The notes: generated from the letters alone by a model not told the origin. A stretch of 5,190 nucleotides of DNA from Clostridia bacterium (GCA_009928745.1 SACC01000122.1:1-5190); one strand, 5' to 3'. Shown: positions 1 through 5,190, counted from the stretch's first letter. Translations and numbers: made by a program.

Positions 1-1431
1 GATTATGCGGGAGCACATTATCTTGATAACAATAACCCTTATGGGGCAATTCGCTCTTTTATACAATTAGATTATTCCAATAATAATGCAATCAGCTTAT
101 TAATGGTTGATCAAAGTCTGCCAACCTTTTATTCCAATTGGCCTGCAACCACTTATGTTAGGCTCTATAACAAAATCGGTGACGATAGATTAATTTACTC
201 AACCGCGTATGATTATGCGAATGAACAAAATATATTTTTAAACTCTAGCGCTTATAGAAGTTTAAATTACGATACTTGCGGCGACATACTCTTTAATTCT
301 ATTACTCAACATAGAAGCATTGCTTATAGAAACAATTACATGTGTGGAAATTGCGCTCAAGAAGAAGGAATATGTGAGCACTGCGATCACTTTATTTCTG
401 ACGATACGGTGCAGAGACAAAATTATTTTACCAATGATTTCTTTGATGATTCGGATAAAATAGATTCAGTTTATAATATTCTGTTACATAATATTACTAA
501 AGCAGCTTATAATATTGGCGTTGATGAAGAATTGATCAATGACTATAAGAATAGCAGTAATAAATACTATATTTTCGGTAATTTTATCTTTGAAAACGAA
601 TTTGATGATTTTATTGATACATTATCCATAAACTTTATAGATAAATTTACTTTGAGGGATCGAGGAGACGATATTTTAAAAGAATACAAAAAATCAAAAA
701 TTATAGATATTAAAGCAAGTGTATCTGCAATATCAGCATATATTTCTATTAATGATGATGAAAATGTCGCCACAATAGAAAACGGTCTTATATCATTTTC
801 AATAAAAGGAAAGATAACGCCGTCAATACTTCTAAAGAAAGATTCTGAATATTCTTTGAGTCTCATAATTCAAGACGGTAATTATTCATATATTCTTGCA
901 GATTGTTATGTCAACTATGAAGGCGCTGAAACGAATTATGATTATAGCGGAGTATATGATTTTAATAATTTGATAATTGAAAAGCAAGGTAATTATAAAT
1001 TGGCTATTGCATTAACACAAAAATTAAACGAAAAAGAATATATCGTAAGCGATTTAAGTCAAATTACTCTTTCTTATGAGCACTTCAACATCGCTGACAC
1101 ACAAACGGGCTATCAGACATCCTATACAGTTTATTATCAAGAAGGAAATATGTATATAAGAGCCATTGTCAACGATAAAGAACCTCCCGAGATGCTATTT
1201 ACGGGCGTTAGTAAAATATTAACTTTTGAGGAAAGACCAATGGCGGGAACTCTATTTAATTACTATAAAATCAGCGATAATGAAATGATAAAAAGTATGA
1301 GCATTTATGACAGCGAGAACAAATTGATTTCTTGGAGAACGCTCTTGGATTCAGGAAGCTATACAATTATTATAGTAGATATTAATGGAAATTCATCGGA
1401 AGATACATTAACCGTTATTATAAATGAATAA
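1..1431 (+). CDS. Probable surface protein with C-terminal Ig-like domain (5' partial)
   Basis: The frame is open from the first base, so the true start is upstream and the ATG at 103 is internal; 476 residues are visible. I do not recognise the N-terminal part. It is rich in Tyr, Asn and Asp and holds a cluster of two CxxC pairs (visible residues C115/C118 and C125/C128), with lone Cys at about 93 and 302. Residues ~234-364 alternate like a beta-sandwich. Residues ~389-476 look like an extracellular Ig-like domain: they start with DKEPPEMLFTG, close to the DTTPPVITLNG opening of many bacterial Ig-like modules, and end with GSYTIIIVDINGNSSEDTLTV, the usual last strands (G-Y-x-I-x-V-x-D-x-x-G-N). 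No membrane anchor, sortase motif or repeat is seen at the C-terminus, so any signal peptide or anchor must lie upstream. Secretion or surface exposure is inferred from the Ig-like fold only. The gene is very AT-rich compared with the lipase and oxidoreductase genes. The domain call is fairly secure; the function is unknown. Confidence 0.7.
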   Translation, partial: DYAGAHYLDNNNPYGAIRSFIQLDYSNNNAISLLMVDQSLPTFYSNWPATTYVRLYNKIGDDRLIYSTAYDYANEQNIFLNSSAYRSLNYDTCGDILFNSITQHRSIAYRNNYMCGNCAQEEGICEHCDHFISDDTVQRQNYFTNDFFDDSDKIDSVYNILLHNITKAAYNIGVDEELINDYKNSSNKYYIFGNFIFENEFDDFIDTLSINFIDKFTLRDRGDDILKEYKKSKIIDIKASVSAISAYISINDDENVATIENGLISFSIKGKITPSILLKKDSEYSLSLIIQDGNYSYILADCYVNYEGAETNYDYSGVYDFNNLIIEKQGNYKLAIALTQKLNEKEYIVSDLSQITLSYEHFNIADTQTGYQTSYTVYYQEGNMYIRAIVNDKEPPEMLFTGVSKILTFEERPMAGTLFNYYKISDNEMIKSMSIYDSENKLISWRTLLDSGSYTIIIVDINGNSSEDTLTVIINE

Positions 1432-1572
1432 TATTAGATGCTGACAGCTGCTTGTCGCCGAGCGGATGTTCGTTGCATATTTATTAAAATGATTAATGCA
1501 GAAAAAGGTATCATTGTTTATAAGAACTAATTAAAATTGAAAGTTTTTATATGAATAAAGGAATTATTATAT
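1432..1572. other. Intergenic stretch without a clear signal
   Basis: These 141 bases separate the surface-protein gene from the RNase III-like gene. A short GC-richer patch (about 1440-1478) stands out from the AT-rich surroundings. It can form only small stems, for example CGAGC with GTTCG around a four-base loop, and no T-run follows. I find no -35/-10 pair good enough to call, so whether the downstream gene has its own promoter or is read from the gene before it is open. Confidence 0.4.
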
Positions 1573-2088
1573 ATGGATATAAGTGTTGATACACCCTATG
1601 GAAATAATAGAAATAGAACGCTAGAGGTTAGCATGGAATTCGGAGAATACTTAAAAAATGAGAAGCAAAGTGAGAATATCATTAGGGCTTTGACTGATAG
1701 GTCATGTAAAAACAGTAATACTTCTTTGACAGATAAAGATATAAATAGGGATTTGGCAACGCTCGGCGATGCGATAATTAAGTTAAGATTAACATACAAA
1801 TTTCTTGATAAAGTCGATAAGCTTTCCGAACACAAAAAGCAATATGAAGAGGACGAATTCCTAGTAACTAAAGTTGCGAAGAGTTATGGGCTTTTAGAGT
1901 ATATGCGTTTTGACAAAACCAACGTAAATATAATTAAAAATTACGATTATAATAAGAAAACTAACAATAACAATCCTCATAAATACATAGCTACCGCTGT
2001 TGAGGCGATGATCGGGGCTATATATTTAGATACTCTAAACTTTATAGACATAGATAATATTTTAGACAAGTGGATGAAGATTAACTAA
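1573..2088 (+). CDS. Divergent stand-alone RNase III domain protein (no dsRBD)
   Basis: The 171-residue protein aligns by eye with the RNase III catalytic domain. ALTDRS (39-44) matches ALTHRS; NRDLATLGDAIIKL (58-71) matches the signature NERLEFLGDAVLGL; FLVTKVAKSYGLLEYMRF (96-113) matches the helix before the basic loop; and YIATAVEAMIGAIYLD (138-153) matches LADAFEAIIGAIYLD. Asp66 and Glu144 correspond to two metal ligands (Aquifex D44 and E110), but the other two are replaced: Ala62 for E40 and Thr141 for D107. Classical RNase III is ~220-250 residues with a C-terminal dsRNA-binding domain; here the protein ends right after the catalytic domain. Mini-III (MrnC), which trims 23S rRNA in Bacillus, also lacks a dsRBD and has a reduced ligand set with Thr before the conserved Glu, so this may be an active relative, but a non-catalytic dsRNA-binding protein is possible. 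The start is set by AAAGGA at 1557-1562, 10 bases upstream, with an in-frame stop at 1552; Met21 (1633) is an alternative. The gene is AT-rich. Confidence 0.72.
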   Translation: MDISVDTPYGNNRNRTLEVSMEFGEYLKNEKQSENIIRALTDRSCKNSNTSLTDKDINRDLATLGDAIIKLRLTYKFLDKVDKLSEHKKQYEEDEFLVTKVAKSYGLLEYMRFDKTNVNIIKNYDYNKKTNNNNPHKYIATAVEAMIGAIYLDTLNFIDIDNILDKWMKIN

Positions 2089-2102
2089 TTATATAAATGT
2101 TT

Positions 2103-2135
2103 CCGCAGTACTGGTAATTCGTACAGCTGGTTTTT
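2103..2135 (+). terminator. Imperfect terminator-like hairpin after the RNase III-like gene
   Basis: The arms 2103-2111 (CCGCAGTAC) and 2121-2130 (GTACAGCTGG) pair with one A-A mismatch and one bulged T around a nine-base loop, and five T follow at 2131-2135. The position, 15 bases after the stop codon, suits a Rho-independent terminator. The stem is not perfect, so the call is tentative. Confidence 0.45.
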
Positions 2136-2172
2136 CATATTGACCTCAATTAATGCTTTACCAAAAATTGTC

Positions 2173-2201
2173 TTGACATTATTAACAAAATGTAATATTT
2201 T
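2173..2201 (+). promoter_or_regulatory. Probable vegetative promoter of the lipase gene
   Basis: A perfect -35 hexamer TTGACA lies at 2173-2178. The -10 is less certain: TATTTT at 2196-2201 has ideal 17-base spacing and matches TATAAT at four of six positions, while a TG-preceded AATATT at 2194-2199 (spacing 15) is an alternative. The expected start near 2208 would give a leader of about 100 bases before the lipase ATG. Confidence 0.5.
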
Positions 2202-2225
2202 ATAAATATATTATATTAAGTATAA

Positions 2226-2246
2226 GAATCTTTATTTATAAGATTC
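2226..2246 (+). promoter_or_regulatory. 7-bp inverted repeat in the lipase leader
   Basis: GAATCTT at 2226-2232 and its exact reverse complement AAGATTC at 2240-2246 flank a seven-base loop. It lies about 20-40 bases downstream of the predicted transcription start and about 60 bases before the lipase ATG. It could be a repressor operator or a leader RNA hairpin that stabilises the message. There is no T-run, so it is not a terminator. The symmetry is directly visible; the role is inferred. Confidence 0.4.
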
Positions 2247-2307
2247 AGACAATGTTAAGCCAAATTATCAATCAGTTTACACCTAAATTAATAAGAGGGA
2301 GTATCGT

Positions 2308-3555
2308 ATGAGCAAAAATTCTATCTTAAAAGCATTAATGGTTTGCACTTTTGCAGTGGTTATGCTATTGCTGTTTGCGCAGCCTAATGTAGCTGTTGCG
2401 GCGACTCAAAGCAATAACAAATATCCCGTTGTCCTTGTGCATGGATTCGCCGGATGGGGCAATGATGAGATGCTGGGTTACAATTATTGGGGCGGTTTCG
2501 CAGATGTTGAGAAAGTAATGACCAACGCAGGACTCAAAACATACGCCGTTGCCGTAGGTCCGTTCTCCAGCAACTGGGATAGAACATGCGAATTGTACGC
2601 GTATATTATGGGCGGAACGGTTGATTACGGTAAAGCTCATTCTGAGAAGTACGGTCACGCTAGATACGGTAGAACATATCCGGGTATATATAAGGATTGG
2701 GGCAAGACGGTAGGTAGTAAGGTAAACAAAATACATCTTGTAGGTCATAGTATGGGTGGTCAAACCGCGCGCATGCTAGTGCAGCTATTAGAGCAAGGCT
2801 CACAAGAAGAAAAAGCTGCAACTCCCGAGAATCTTAGTCCATTATTTAAAGGCGGTAATTCTTGGGTACATAGTGTAACGACTATAGCTACTCCTAATGA
2901 CGGCACAACAATGGCGGATCAGACTAAATTGTTAGAGCTTGCAAAATCTTTGCTCTCTGCAGTAGGCGCAATAGCAGGTATCGGAAACGGCGCTTTATAT
3001 GATTTTAAACTAGACCAATGGGGACTAAAGAGGAACGCGAATGAAAGCTATTCAAAATATGCTGAGCGCGTATGGAAAAGTCCAATCTGGTCAAATACAA
3101 AAGATTTTAGCACTTGGGATTTAAGCACCGACGGCGCGCAAGAACTAAACTCATGGGTAAAAGCGCAACCGAATGTATACTATTTTTCATGGGCTACCTG
3201 CTCAACGCACAAAGCATTATTAAGTGACAAACATTTACCTAACTTAAGCACAACGATAGTTTTCTATCCTACCGCACTTTTGATGGGTAGCTATACAAGA
3301 AAGACTTCCAACCGTCCGGTTATTGATAAAAAATGGTTCCCTAATGACGGCGTTGTCAATACCGTTTCCCAAAATGGTCCAAAACTTGGTTCAAAGGATA
3401 TGATCGTTAATTATAACGGCAAAGCGCAATCAGGAAAATGGAATTACATGGGACTATTGGATAATACAGATCATATAAATAGCGTCGGTCATCTTAAGAA
3501 TGTAAACAGTTTTTATAAGGCGCTTGCAGTGCAATTAGCCGCTATTCCGGCATAA
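2308..3555 (+). CDS. Secreted triacylglycerol lipase, family I.5/I.6
   Basis: This 415-residue alpha/beta-hydrolase hydrolyses acylglycerol esters outside the cell. A Sec signal peptide is clear: Lys-containing N-terminus, hydrophobic core at residues ~9-24, and an A-V-A/A site for cleavage after residue 31 or 32. The mature part follows Geobacillus I.5 lipases (BTL2, T1) almost end to end: VVLVHGFAGWG at 41-51 holds the oxyanion-hole region, and SNWDR at 88-92, GGTVDYG at 102-108 and YDFKLDQWGL at 231-240 are family hallmarks. The triad is Ser148 in GHSMGG, Asp347 in PNDGVVNT and His389 in TDHIN. The structural zinc ligands known from T1 lipase are all kept: Asp91, His111, His117 and Asp271. 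The serine pentapeptide is GHSMG, as in staphylococcal I.6 lipases, instead of the Ala-starting AHSQG of I.5. There is no long propeptide as in staphylococci. GAGGGAG at 2295-2301 is a strong ribosome binding site and fixes the ATG. The gene appears to be a single unit, with its own promoter before and a terminator after it. Its GC content is clearly higher than that of the two genes upstream. Confidence 0.95.
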   Translation: MSKNSILKALMVCTFAVVMLLLFAQPNVAVAATQSNNKYPVVLVHGFAGWGNDEMLGYNYWGGFADVEKVMTNAGLKTYAVAVGPFSSNWDRTCELYAYIMGGTVDYGKAHSEKYGHARYGRTYPGIYKDWGKTVGSKVNKIHLVGHSMGGQTARMLVQLLEQGSQEEKAATPENLSPLFKGGNSWVHSVTTIATPNDGTTMADQTKLLELAKSLLSAVGAIAGIGNGALYDFKLDQWGLKRNANESYSKYAERVWKSPIWSNTKDFSTWDLSTDGAQELNSWVKAQPNVYYFSWATCSTHKALLSDKHLPNLSTTIVFYPTALLMGSYTRKTSNRPVIDKKWFPNDGVVNTVSQNGPKLGSKDMIVNYNGKAQSGKWNYMGLLDNTDHINSVGHLKNVNSFYKALAVQLAAIPA

Positions 3556-3631
3556 TTAAGTAGTTATTCAGAACTAAACCGCTACTTATAAAACAGAAGG
3601 ATTTATATTTTGTTTTAAACTAGTAAAATAT

Positions 3632-3660
3632 AAAAATACCCGCAATGCGGGTATTTTTTT
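3632..3660. terminator. Bidirectional Rho-independent terminator
   Basis: The arms AAAAATACCCGC (3632-3643) and GCGGGTATTTTT (3647-3658) form a perfect 12-bp stem with a three-base loop, followed on the + strand by more T up to 3660. The A-rich left flank supplies a U-tract for the opposite strand. It sits between the lipase (ends 3555) and the coat gene (ends 3671), so it can stop both convergent transcripts. Confidence 0.92.
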
Positions 3661-3670
3661 AAGGTATTAT

Positions 3671-3928
3671 TTATAATACAGCGAATTTGCTGATTGCTTC
3701 CTTTATCTTTTTTGTTTCGGCGTACTCTACCGGATAAAGGTTGTTTTGCTCCATATACTTGAAGCAGGCAAATTGGTTGTTGGCTATATCCATATGAACA
3801 TCACCCAGTACCTTTCTCATCTTCGGACAGCTACTCTCAAGTATTGCGTTCATATATAGTTTTGCAAGACTTTTATCGGTAGCTAAGATATCTTTAATTA
3901 TTTGTTCGTCGTTAAGTTGGCTTTTCAT
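3671..3928 (-). CDS. CotF-like spore coat protein
   Basis: The 85-residue protein carries a coat F domain over residues ~6-70. The diagnostic pattern is an acidic first helix with LNDEQIIKDILATDKSLAKLY, then ILESSCPKMRKVL, a second helix with NNQFACFKYMEQNN, and the closing YPVEYA at 65-70, very like the ESSNPELR...YMNQKGWYPVEPA pattern of CotF relatives. Such proteins are part of the spore coat or are made during sporulation; their biochemical role is not well defined. The protein is helical, has no signal peptide, and has two Cys (34 and 55). The ribosome binding site, AAGGGGGA on the minus strand at 3940-3933, overlaps the stop codon of the gene before it, so the two are one operon and probably translationally coupled. 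Transcription should end at the hairpin at 3632-3660. Confidence 0.85.
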   Translation of the reverse strand: MKSQLNDEQIIKDILATDKSLAKLYMNAILESSCPKMRKVLGDVHMDIANNQFACFKYMEQNNLYPVEYAETKKIKEAISKFAVL

Positions 3929-3938
3929 ACTTTCCCCC

Positions 3939-4139
3939 TTATGCTTGATGCGATTTTAGATAATTATAAACCGCCCCGTAATGCGCTTTGCCTGATTCAA
4001 TTAAGCTTGTAATTAGTTGCTTCAAAGGCTCGCTCTTTGCTGCAGACAGATATATCTCCAGCTTTTCATAATTCAACTTTTCCGCGTCTAAAATGTCATT
4101 AAGACCTTGCAGATTTTTAACTGCTATTTGTGTTGCCAT
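3939..4139 (-). CDS. Small helical spore-coat-associated protein
   Basis: The 66-residue protein is predicted to be two amphipathic helices (about 8-34 and 36-63) with a short turn at SEP. The pattern LNDILDAEKLNYEKLEIYLSAA...LKQLITSLIESGKAHYGAVYNYLKSH resembles the short proteins encoded beside CotF-like genes in Clostridia and looks like half of a ferritin-like four-helix bundle (Glu20, Glu27 and His53 are spaced as in such bundles, but metal binding is not shown). It lies first in the operon, 10 bases before the CotF-like gene, which suggests the two products act together, perhaps as partners in the coat. AGGAGGT at 4150-4144 (minus strand) is a full-strength ribosome binding site and fixes the start. 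No signal peptide is present. The coat assignment rests mostly on the neighbour. Confidence 0.72.
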   Translation of the reverse strand: MATQIAVKNLQGLNDILDAEKLNYEKLEIYLSAAKSEPLKQLITSLIESGKAHYGAVYNYLKSHQA

Positions 4140-4150
4140 ATTTACCTCCT

Positions 4151-4168
4151 AATAATAATGTTATTATT
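4151..4168 (-). repeat. 8-bp inverted repeat next to the coat operon ribosome binding site
   Basis: AATAATAA (4151-4158) and TTATTATT (4161-4168) are exact reverse complements with two bases between them. The element directly abuts the AGGAGG of the 66-residue gene and overlaps the proposed -10 element. It could be an operator or a product of simple AT sequence; the two-base spacer is too short for a stable RNA loop without opening some pairs. Confidence 0.35.
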
Positions 4169-4194
4169 ATGGTTATGATTTTTACTTTTTATAC
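4165..4194 (-). promoter_or_regulatory. Sigma-G-type promoter of the coat operon
   Basis: On the minus strand GTATA (4194-4190) and CATAATA (4171-4165) are separated by 18 bases. This fits the Bacillus sigma-G consensus GHATR-N17-18-CATNHTA at every position. Initiation about seven bases downstream, near 4158, would leave a ~19-base leader carrying the AGGAGG. Coat genes are more often under mother-cell sigma-E or sigma-K, but I found no equally good match to those. The region is very AT-rich, so a chance match is possible. Confidence 0.5.
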
Positions 4195-4215
4195 AAAAAT
4201 ATCAAGTATTGCGCC

Positions 4216-4249
4216 ATTATTCAATGAAATATTTTACGATTATTCAATG
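4216..4249 (-). repeat. 11-bp direct repeat upstream of the coat promoter
   Basis: ATTATTCAATG occurs exactly at 4216-4226 and 4239-4249, with a period of 23 bases (about two helical turns). The nearer copy starts 22 bases upstream of the proposed sigma-G -35. A related TTATTCATTG is part of the terminator at 4341-4350. A regulator binding site is possible; no known consensus is recognised. Confidence 0.35.
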
Positions 4250-4314
4250 GATATAATTGCTTTTGTAATCATTAATCCACCAAGGTTCTTTAAACGGTTT
4301 TGTAGATTCAACTT

Positions 4315-4350
4315 AAAAACAATGAATAAATTCATAGAATTTATTCATTG
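4315..4350 (-). terminator. AT-rich terminator of the oxidoreductase gene
   Basis: CAATGAATAAATTC (4320-4333) and GAATTTATTCATTG (4337-4350) are a perfect 14-bp inverted repeat with a three-base loop. On the minus strand the stem is followed at once by five T (4319-4315), while on the plus strand no T-run follows. This orientation fits termination of the oxidoreductase transcript, about 85 bases after its stop codon. The stem is unusually AT-rich for a Rho-independent terminator. Confidence 0.6.
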
Positions 4351-4368
4351 ATTCCTTAAATATTTGGA

Positions 4369-4421
4369 CGGCGAAATAGGAAAACATTATAGTGAATCTA
4401 TATTTTTGTAGTATTCCGCCG
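4369..4421 (-). other. Structured element in the 3' region of the oxidoreductase transcript
   Basis: As minus-strand RNA, CGGCGGAAUA (4421-4412) pairs along its whole length with UAUUUCGCCG (4378-4369): ten pairs, one of them a G-U wobble that would be a C-A mismatch on the plus strand. The enclosed 33 bases hold a second small hairpin, UAUAG/CUAUA with a five-base loop (4402-4388). The element lies between the stop codon at 4436 and the terminator at 4350-4315. It may protect the 3' end of the message or be a processed 3'-end RNA; function is inferred from pairing alone. Confidence 0.4.
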
Positions 4422-4435
4422 CAGTAGCGCTTATA

Positions 4436-5190
4436 TTATTTTTTACTATCTATCTTCTCCAGATTTTTTACAGACGGAGCAGTCATTACATTGCCGTCGA
4501 TATCAAAGCGCGAGCCGTGACACGGACAATCCCAGGTGCGGTCTACTGCATTGAACTGGAGTTGACATTTGAGATGCGCGCAAAGCGGCTTGTTAATGTG
4601 CAATTCGCCGTTTTCGTCTTTGTACACGGCTCTTTTTCTGCCGTGGTACATTACTATATCACCTTCGCCCAGGTTAAGACTTTCGTAGCTTCTACAAGGA
4701 AGCAACAGCGGTTTGATTACCAGATTCTTGACTACGCATAAGGCGTTCCGTAAAAAATCGCAATTAAAAGGCAGTCTGCGTTGCGGACTGAACAGCGCTT
4801 CGTACTTATTATGGTTGCAGTATATCATATCGCAAAGCAATGATGCGCCCACCATTGCGTTAGCCATTCCCCATTTATTAAAGCCGCTAATAATAAATAT
4901 ATCCTTGGAACATTTACTGTAGTAGCCGATGAAGGGCAGAGCGTCAAAGGTTATACAATCGTTAGCCGACCAGTAATGCGTCATATCGCCAGCGAGCTTT
5001 TTATCTCCCGCTCTCTCCGATAACGTTGAGTATTTATCTTTGTCGTCCAGTCTTCCGGTGCGATGATCCAAGCCGCCGATAAGCAAATTGTCTTCGTAGT
5101 TTCTGTAAGTGTATCCGTTTTCGTTATCGTCCTGATACAAGCCGTTGATGTCTTTTGCCCGATTTAGGACTCCAACATAAGAACTTGACT
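4436..5190 (-). CDS. FAD-dependent oxidoreductase with C-terminal Rieske [2Fe-2S] domain (5' partial)
   Basis: The reading frame stays open to the right edge, so the TTG at 5140 is internal and the N-terminus with the FAD-binding Rossmann motif is outside; 250 residues are visible. The first ~140 are the C-terminal part of a DAO-type flavoprotein: NLLIGGLDHRTG, then WSANDCITFDALPFIG (residues ~73-88) and GFNKWGMANAMVGA (~102-115), both close to Bacillus YhfW-like proteins. After a linker, residues ~172-245 are a Rieske domain: CAHLKC and CPCH supply the cluster ligands Cys203, His205, Cys221 and His224, and Cys208/Cys223 are the pair that forms a stabilising disulfide in bc1-type Rieske proteins. 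The domain ends with SRFDIDGNVMTAPSVKNL, the usual final strand. The arrangement suggests electron transfer between FAD and the iron-sulfur cluster in a cytosolic amine or amino-acid type oxidation; the substrate is unknown. There is no sign of co-transcription with the coat operon, because a terminator lies between them. Confidence 0.9.
   Translation of the reverse strand, partial: SSSYVGVLNRAKDINGLYQDDNENGYTYRNYEDNLLIGGLDHRTGRLDDKDKYSTLSERAGDKKLAGDMTHYWSANDCITFDALPFIGYYSKCSKDIFIISGFNKWGMANAMVGASLLCDMIYCNHNKYEALFSPQRRLPFNCDFLRNALCVVKNLVIKPLLLPCRSYESLNLGEGDIVMYHGRKRAVYKDENGELHINKPLCAHLKCQLQFNAVDRTWDCPCHGSRFDIDGNVMTAPSVKNLEKIDSKK

Noticed and set aside
567..866. Minus-strand reading frame inside the surface-protein gene
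   Set aside because: Hydrophobic low-complexity antisense translation, without start signals; the sense frame is open over the whole region.
1440..1478. GC-richer patch with small stems after the surface-protein gene, considered as terminator or attachment-site remnant
   Set aside because: The stems are four to five pairs, no T-run follows, and no tRNA-like or repeated sequence is visible in the window.
1596..1835. Minus-strand reading frame inside the RNase III-like gene
   Set aside because: It lies opposite the conserved LGDAI signature and looks like an antisense shadow.
2365..2763. 132-codon minus-strand reading frame inside the lipase gene
   Set aside because: The plus-strand lipase is unambiguous with its triad and zinc ligands; the reverse frame has no family resemblance and no start signal.
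3557..3588. TAAGTAG/CTACTTA inverted repeat just after the lipase stop
   Set aside because: Only seven pairs around an 18-base interval and no T-run; the strong hairpin at 3632-3660 explains termination.
4130..4351. 73-codon plus-strand reading frame in the region between the coat operon and the oxidoreductase
   Set aside because: It has no ribosome binding site, starts inside the coding region of the 66-residue protein on the other strand, runs through the promoter and into the terminator repeat, and its product looks like translated AT-rich non-coding DNA.
4517..4922. Two plus-strand reading frames opposite the oxidoreductase
   Set aside because: They are antisense to conserved Rieske and FAD-domain residues and have no recognisable product or ribosome binding site.
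5138..5140. TTG as the start codon of the oxidoreductase
   Set aside because: The frame stays open to the window edge with plausible protein sequence, and the FAD-binding N-terminus is missing, so the gene is truncated by the window.

Overview
The window most likely comes from an endospore-forming, low-GC Firmicute, probably an uncultured member of the Clostridia. The reasons are a CotF-type spore coat gene with a small helical partner, a lipase of the Bacillus/Staphylococcus I.5/I.6 class with a Gram-positive type signal peptide, a YhfW-like FAD/Rieske oxidoreductase, and strong AGGAGG-type ribosome binding sites. The species cannot be named from the sequence.

Layout. (1) Positions 1-1431, + strand: the 3' part of an AT-rich gene for a probable surface protein ending in an Ig-like fold; its 5' end is outside the window. 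(2) 1573-2088, + strand: a free-standing RNase III-type domain, without a dsRNA-binding domain, in which two of the four canonical metal ligands are replaced. An imperfect terminator-like hairpin follows it. (3) 2173-3555, + strand: a promoter-like TTGACA, a 7-bp inverted repeat in the probable leader, and a complete secreted triacylglycerol lipase that keeps the catalytic triad and the zinc site of the thermophilic I.5 lipases. (4) 3632-3660: a 12-bp symmetric hairpin that can terminate convergent transcription from both sides. (5) 4194-3671, - strand: a two-gene spore coat operon with a sequence matching the forespore sigma-G consensus just upstream. (6) 4140-4435: non-coding apart from that promoter, a direct repeat, an AT-rich terminator and a structured element in the 3' region of the next gene. 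(7) 5190-4436, - strand: the C-terminal part of a FAD-dependent oxidoreductase with a Rieske [2Fe-2S] domain; its 5' end lies beyond the right edge.

How the genes relate. The two coat genes form one transcription unit. The other genes appear to be separate units with their own terminators, and nothing links the lipase, RNase III-like protein and oxidoreductase into one pathway. The first 2.1 kb is visibly more AT-rich than the lipase and oxidoreductase genes, so the left side may be accessory DNA. I see no convincing new multi-gene system. The most unusual items are the divergent RNase III domain, the sigma-G-like promoter of the coat pair, and the structured 3' region of the oxidoreductase gene.
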